A stretch of 64,000 nucleotides of DNA, from NCBI RefSeq assembly GCF_000496835.1, contig NZ_KI543237.1, forward strand, positions 328,364 through 392,363, in the 5' to 3' direction. The stretch comes from Thalassobacillus devorans MSP14. Its GTDB lineage: Bacteria > Bacillota > Bacilli > Bacillales > Halobacillaceae. A program made the position numbers and the translations under genes. Shown piece after piece: positions 61,746 through 64,000 of this stretch (the first letter of the stretch is position 1; each line of letters starts with the position of its first letter). The notes beneath the pieces are model-generated. The model had not been told where the DNA came from and ran no database searches. It worked only from the letters and a program-made list of their open reading frames with translations.

Positions 61746-62939
61746 TTAGGTTGCTTTTTCTGTAGAAAATTCATAGTCAAAACAAACCTTATAAAGCTCT
61801 TCGATTTCAAGTTGGTCCGGTACTCTTGGGTTATTGGCAGGGCTGCCACTTGCTAGCGCATCAGAAGCCATCTTGCTGACAACGCTTTCAAATTGTTCTT
61901 GATTAATTCCCCATCCACTTAAATTAGGAATGTTCAATTGCTGACATAATTCTTTTACGGAATTAACTGCGATATCAGCAGCCTGCTCATCTGAATAATT
62001 TTCTGCTTCTGGAGAGAATATCCTTCCTAAATGAGCTAACCGTTCAATTGCAAATTCTTTACTGAACTCCAGCACTGCGGGTAAAAGCATTGCATTCGAA
62101 TATCCATGAGGAACGTGGAACAGTGCCCCAATTGGCCTCGACATTCCATGCACGAGACATACAGAAGAATTGGAAAAAGCTATTCCTGCTTGCAATGCAC
62201 CTAAAGACATTGCCTCTCGGGCGTCTACATTCTCTCCATCTTGATATGCAGTCTTAATGTTTTTCACAATCAATTTCATGGCAGAGAGTGCCATCGAATC
62301 TGTCATCGGATGAGACTTGTTTGATATATACCCCTCTACCGCATGGCTTAGGGCATCAACTCCTGTTGCAGCAGTGACATGCTGCGGCGAAGAGATAGTC
62401 AGTAACGGATCTACAATCGCTGCATCAGGCAAATAAGCCGGCTGCTTGATCATCATTTTGACATCATTGCTCGTATTGGTAATAACTGTAACATCTGTTG
62501 CTTCTGATCCTGTCCCGGCTGTTGTCGGGATAGCAATGTGAGGGGCAGGCTTTTGATCAGCTATTTTCTTTCCTCCCATATAGTCACTGATATATCCACC
62601 ATTGGATGACAGGACTGCCACTGCTTTAGCAGTATCAATACAGCTTCCACCCCCTATTGAAATCACTACATCACAATCTTCCTTTTCAAATAAATCAAGG
62701 GCCTCTTCAACATAGACATCTGTCGGTTCTGATTCGACACCTAAATAGACAGCGCTTTCAACATTAGCTTTGGTTAAATAATCACGTCCTTCACTGACAT
62801 ATCCCAGCTTTTCCATGATTTTATCACTGACAATAAGTGCTTTCTTTCCTCTTTGAGCGGCTTCTTTTCCTAGCGTTTCAAAAGATTGGCGGCCATAGTT
62901 GATGGTGCCAGGCATTTGAAAGACAGCATAACTTTCCAT
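61746..62939 (-). CDS. Iron-containing alcohol dehydrogenase
   Basis: 397 residues. NAD motif SIGGGSCIDTAKAV, IPTTAGTGSEAT, metal ligands Asp and His in TGVDALSHAVEGY, HGMSRPIGALFHVPHGYSNAMLLP. It oxidises an alcohol or hydroxy acid to the aldehyde, probably giving the semialdehyde used by MmsA. First gene of the operon, 39 bp behind a sigma-54 promoter. Confidence 0.92.
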   Translation of the reverse strand: MESYAVFQMPGTINYGRQSFETLGKEAAQRGKKALIVSDKIMEKLGYVSEGRDYLTKANVESAVYLGVESEPTDVYVEEALDLFEKEDCDVVISIGGGSCIDTAKAVAVLSSNGGYISDYMGGKKIADQKPAPHIAIPTTAGTGSEATDVTVITNTSNDVKMMIKQPAYLPDAAIVDPLLTISSPQHVTAATGVDALSHAVEGYISNKSHPMTDSMALSAMKLIVKNIKTAYQDGENVDAREAMSLGALQAGIAFSNSSVCLVHGMSRPIGALFHVPHGYSNAMLLPAVLEFSKEFAIERLAHLGRIFSPEAENYSDEQAADIAVNSVKELCQQLNIPNLSGWGINQEQFESVVSKMASDALASGSPANNPRVPDQLEIEELYKVCFDYEFSTEKAT

Positions 62940-62977
62940 TTAACTCACACCCTTTTTTTAGTCTTCAATTACTTTAA

Positions 62978-62994
62978 TGCAAAAAGCGTGCCAA
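62978..62994 (-). promoter_or_regulatory. Sigma-54 promoter
   Basis: TTGGCACGCTTTTTGCA on the minus strand fits the -24/-12 consensus TTGGCACG-N4-TTGC with GG and GC correctly spaced. It drives the alcohol dehydrogenase-permease-MmsA operon. Confidence 0.88.
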
Positions 62995-63012
62995 GTTGAA
63001 TAGACTGTTATA

Positions 63013-63052
63013 TGGCTAATTGCCACAACTATTGTGTAGTTTTAACGCTACA
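63013..63052. promoter_or_regulatory. Candidate upstream activator sites
   Basis: Two inverted repeats between the sigma-54 promoter and the activator gene: TGGCTAATTGCCA (63013-63025) and TGTAGTTTTAACGCTACA (63035-63052). Either or both may bind the adjacent enhancer-binding protein. Confidence 0.5.
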
Positions 63053-63073
63053 TTTTGATGAATTTAACCTACA

Positions 63074-64000
63074 CTACAGTTCCTTCAGTTGATATTTTTT
63101 TATTTTCTGATATAAAGTCGTGCGATGAATCCCCAATTGTTTTGCTGCTTGTGACTTATTTCCTCCTGTTTTTCTCAATACACTGCGAATAAGCTCCATT
63201 TCTTTTTCATTTCCAATATTTCTGGCTTGATGCATAAGTGTGACTGGTTCATTTTGTTGCTCTTTAACCATACTTTTCTCAATCATATTGGCTGGGAGAT
63301 GGTGAACATCAATGATAGCTTGATCTACTATAACGACTAACTTTTCAAGGGTATTGATCAGCTCTCTTATGTTGCCGGGCCAACTATATCGCATAAATAA
63401 AGCCATCGCTTCAGAAGTAAGCATTTTTTGAGGTAGTTCATACTTTTTACAAAGGTTATTTAAATAATAGGAAACTAGTTGAGGTATGTCTTCTGTTCTG
63501 TCACGAAGAGGCGGAATCGGAATTTCAATGATGTTCAGCCGGTAGTATAAATCTTCACGGAAATCTCCTGCTTCCACCATTTTCTGAAGATTACGATTGG
63601 TAGCAGCTATGATTCTGGAATTAATCTCATATTCATGCAGTCCTCCGACACGCCCAACTCGTTTTTCTTGCAGGACACGCAGAAGTTTCGCTTGCATTAA
63701 AACAGGCATTTCACCAATTTCATCTAAAAATAATGTTCCGTTTTCCGACAATTCAAATCTTCCGGGCTTACCTCCTTTTCTAGCCCCTGTAAATGCGCCT
63801 TCTTCATAACCGAATAATTCTGATTCAAATAAATGTTCCGGAATAGCACCACAGTTGACACTGACAAACGGACCTGATGAGAATGGACTTAAGTGATGAA
63901 TTCCTCTTGCATACATCTCCTTTCCTGTCCCGCTCTCCCCTGTGATTAAAACAGTCGCACTCGTTTTAGCCACTTTTCGTGCCAGCCTCTTCCTATCAGA
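63074..64000 (-). CDS. Sigma-54 enhancer-binding regulator (5' end outside window)
   Basis: At least 308 residues are visible; the frame runs off the right edge, so the N-terminal sensor part is missing. AAA+ domain: Walker [15 protein letters not shown] loop for sigma-54 contact ([12 protein letters not shown]), Walker [11 protein letters not shown]-finger region [10 protein letters not shown]. The C-terminus has a Fis-type HTH ([26 protein letters not shown]). It ends 80 bp before the sigma-54 promoter and should activate that operon. Confidence 0.93.
   Translation of the reverse strand, partial: SDRKRLARKVAKTSATVLITGESGTGKEMYARGIHHLSPFSSGPFVSVNCGAIPEHLFESELFGYEEGAFTGARKGGKPGRFELSENGTLFLDEIGEMPVLMQAKLLRVLQEKRVGRVGGLHEYEINSRIIAATNRNLQKMVEAGDFREDLYYRLNIIEIPIPPLRDRTEDIPQLVSYYLNNLCKKYELPQKMLTSEAMALFMRYSWPGNIRELINTLEKLVVIVDQAIIDVHHLPANMIEKSMVKEQQNEPVTLMHQARNIGNEKEMELIRSVLRKTGGNKSQAAKQLGIHRTTLYQKIKKYQLKEL

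Overview
The window reads as a chromosomal segment of a Bacillaceae bacterium, most likely a salt-tolerant Halobacillus/Virgibacillus-type lineage. The evidence is Gram-positive Shine-Dalgarno sites, sigma-A promoters, a CcpA cre site, a SigD-type promoter ahead of flagellin, and acidic secreted proteins. Genus placement is inference. Almost everything is on the minus strand.

Layout. 1-1.3 kb: a NERD-domain gene bracketed by two arrays of a degenerate repeat locked to an exact 21-bp period. 1.3-6.1 kb: a very large secreted nuclease/5'-nucleotidase with a cre site on its promoter. 6.2-14 kb: an operon of anmK, a cytosolic beta-lactamase-fold hydrolase and a five-gene peptide ABC transporter, best read as cell-wall peptide recycling. 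14.1-30.4 kb: an ethanolamine-utilisation (eut) microcompartment locus. It has two ethanolamine ammonia-lyases (eutBC twice), the EutVW two-component antitermination system, EutH/S/P/A/L/E/M/N, PduL, a shell protein with a basic tail, and mdh as last gene. Three leaders carry terminators with the same base sequence and a six-base-loop hairpin of the type bound by ANTAR regulators.

30.6-56.4 kb: a large hydroxy-acid/sugar-acid catabolic island. One operon runs larA-like, split altronate dehydratase/sulfolactate lyase-like pair, tripartite tricarboxylate transporter (TctCBA), 2-hydroxyacid dehydrogenase, SDR. Facing it are an IlvD/Edd sugar-acid dehydratase and a FAH-Ldh2-RraA operon. Four TGGTCNGACCA operators tie these to one FadR-type regulator. 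Next come a complete nickel-pincer-nucleotide set (LarB, LarC, LarE, NiCoT-like transporter) with a canonical LarA, a LacI relic, and a TctC/CoA-transferase/crotonase module beside a Crp/Fnr regulator.

56.5-58.8 kb: a flagellin gene split by a 357-nt group I intron. Downstream lies a decayed second copy of the intron end plus the flagellin end; upstream lies a frameshifted csrA-like gene behind a SigD-type promoter. 58.8-64 kb: a sigma-54 operon (iron alcohol dehydrogenase, GntP permease, methylmalonate-semialdehyde dehydrogenase) with its enhancer-binding activator running off the right edge.

The strongest items for follow-up are the 21-bp phased arrays, the intron-split flagellin with its relic, the duplicated lyase plus Mdh in the microcompartment locus, and the nickel-pincer/dehydratase island of unknown substrate.
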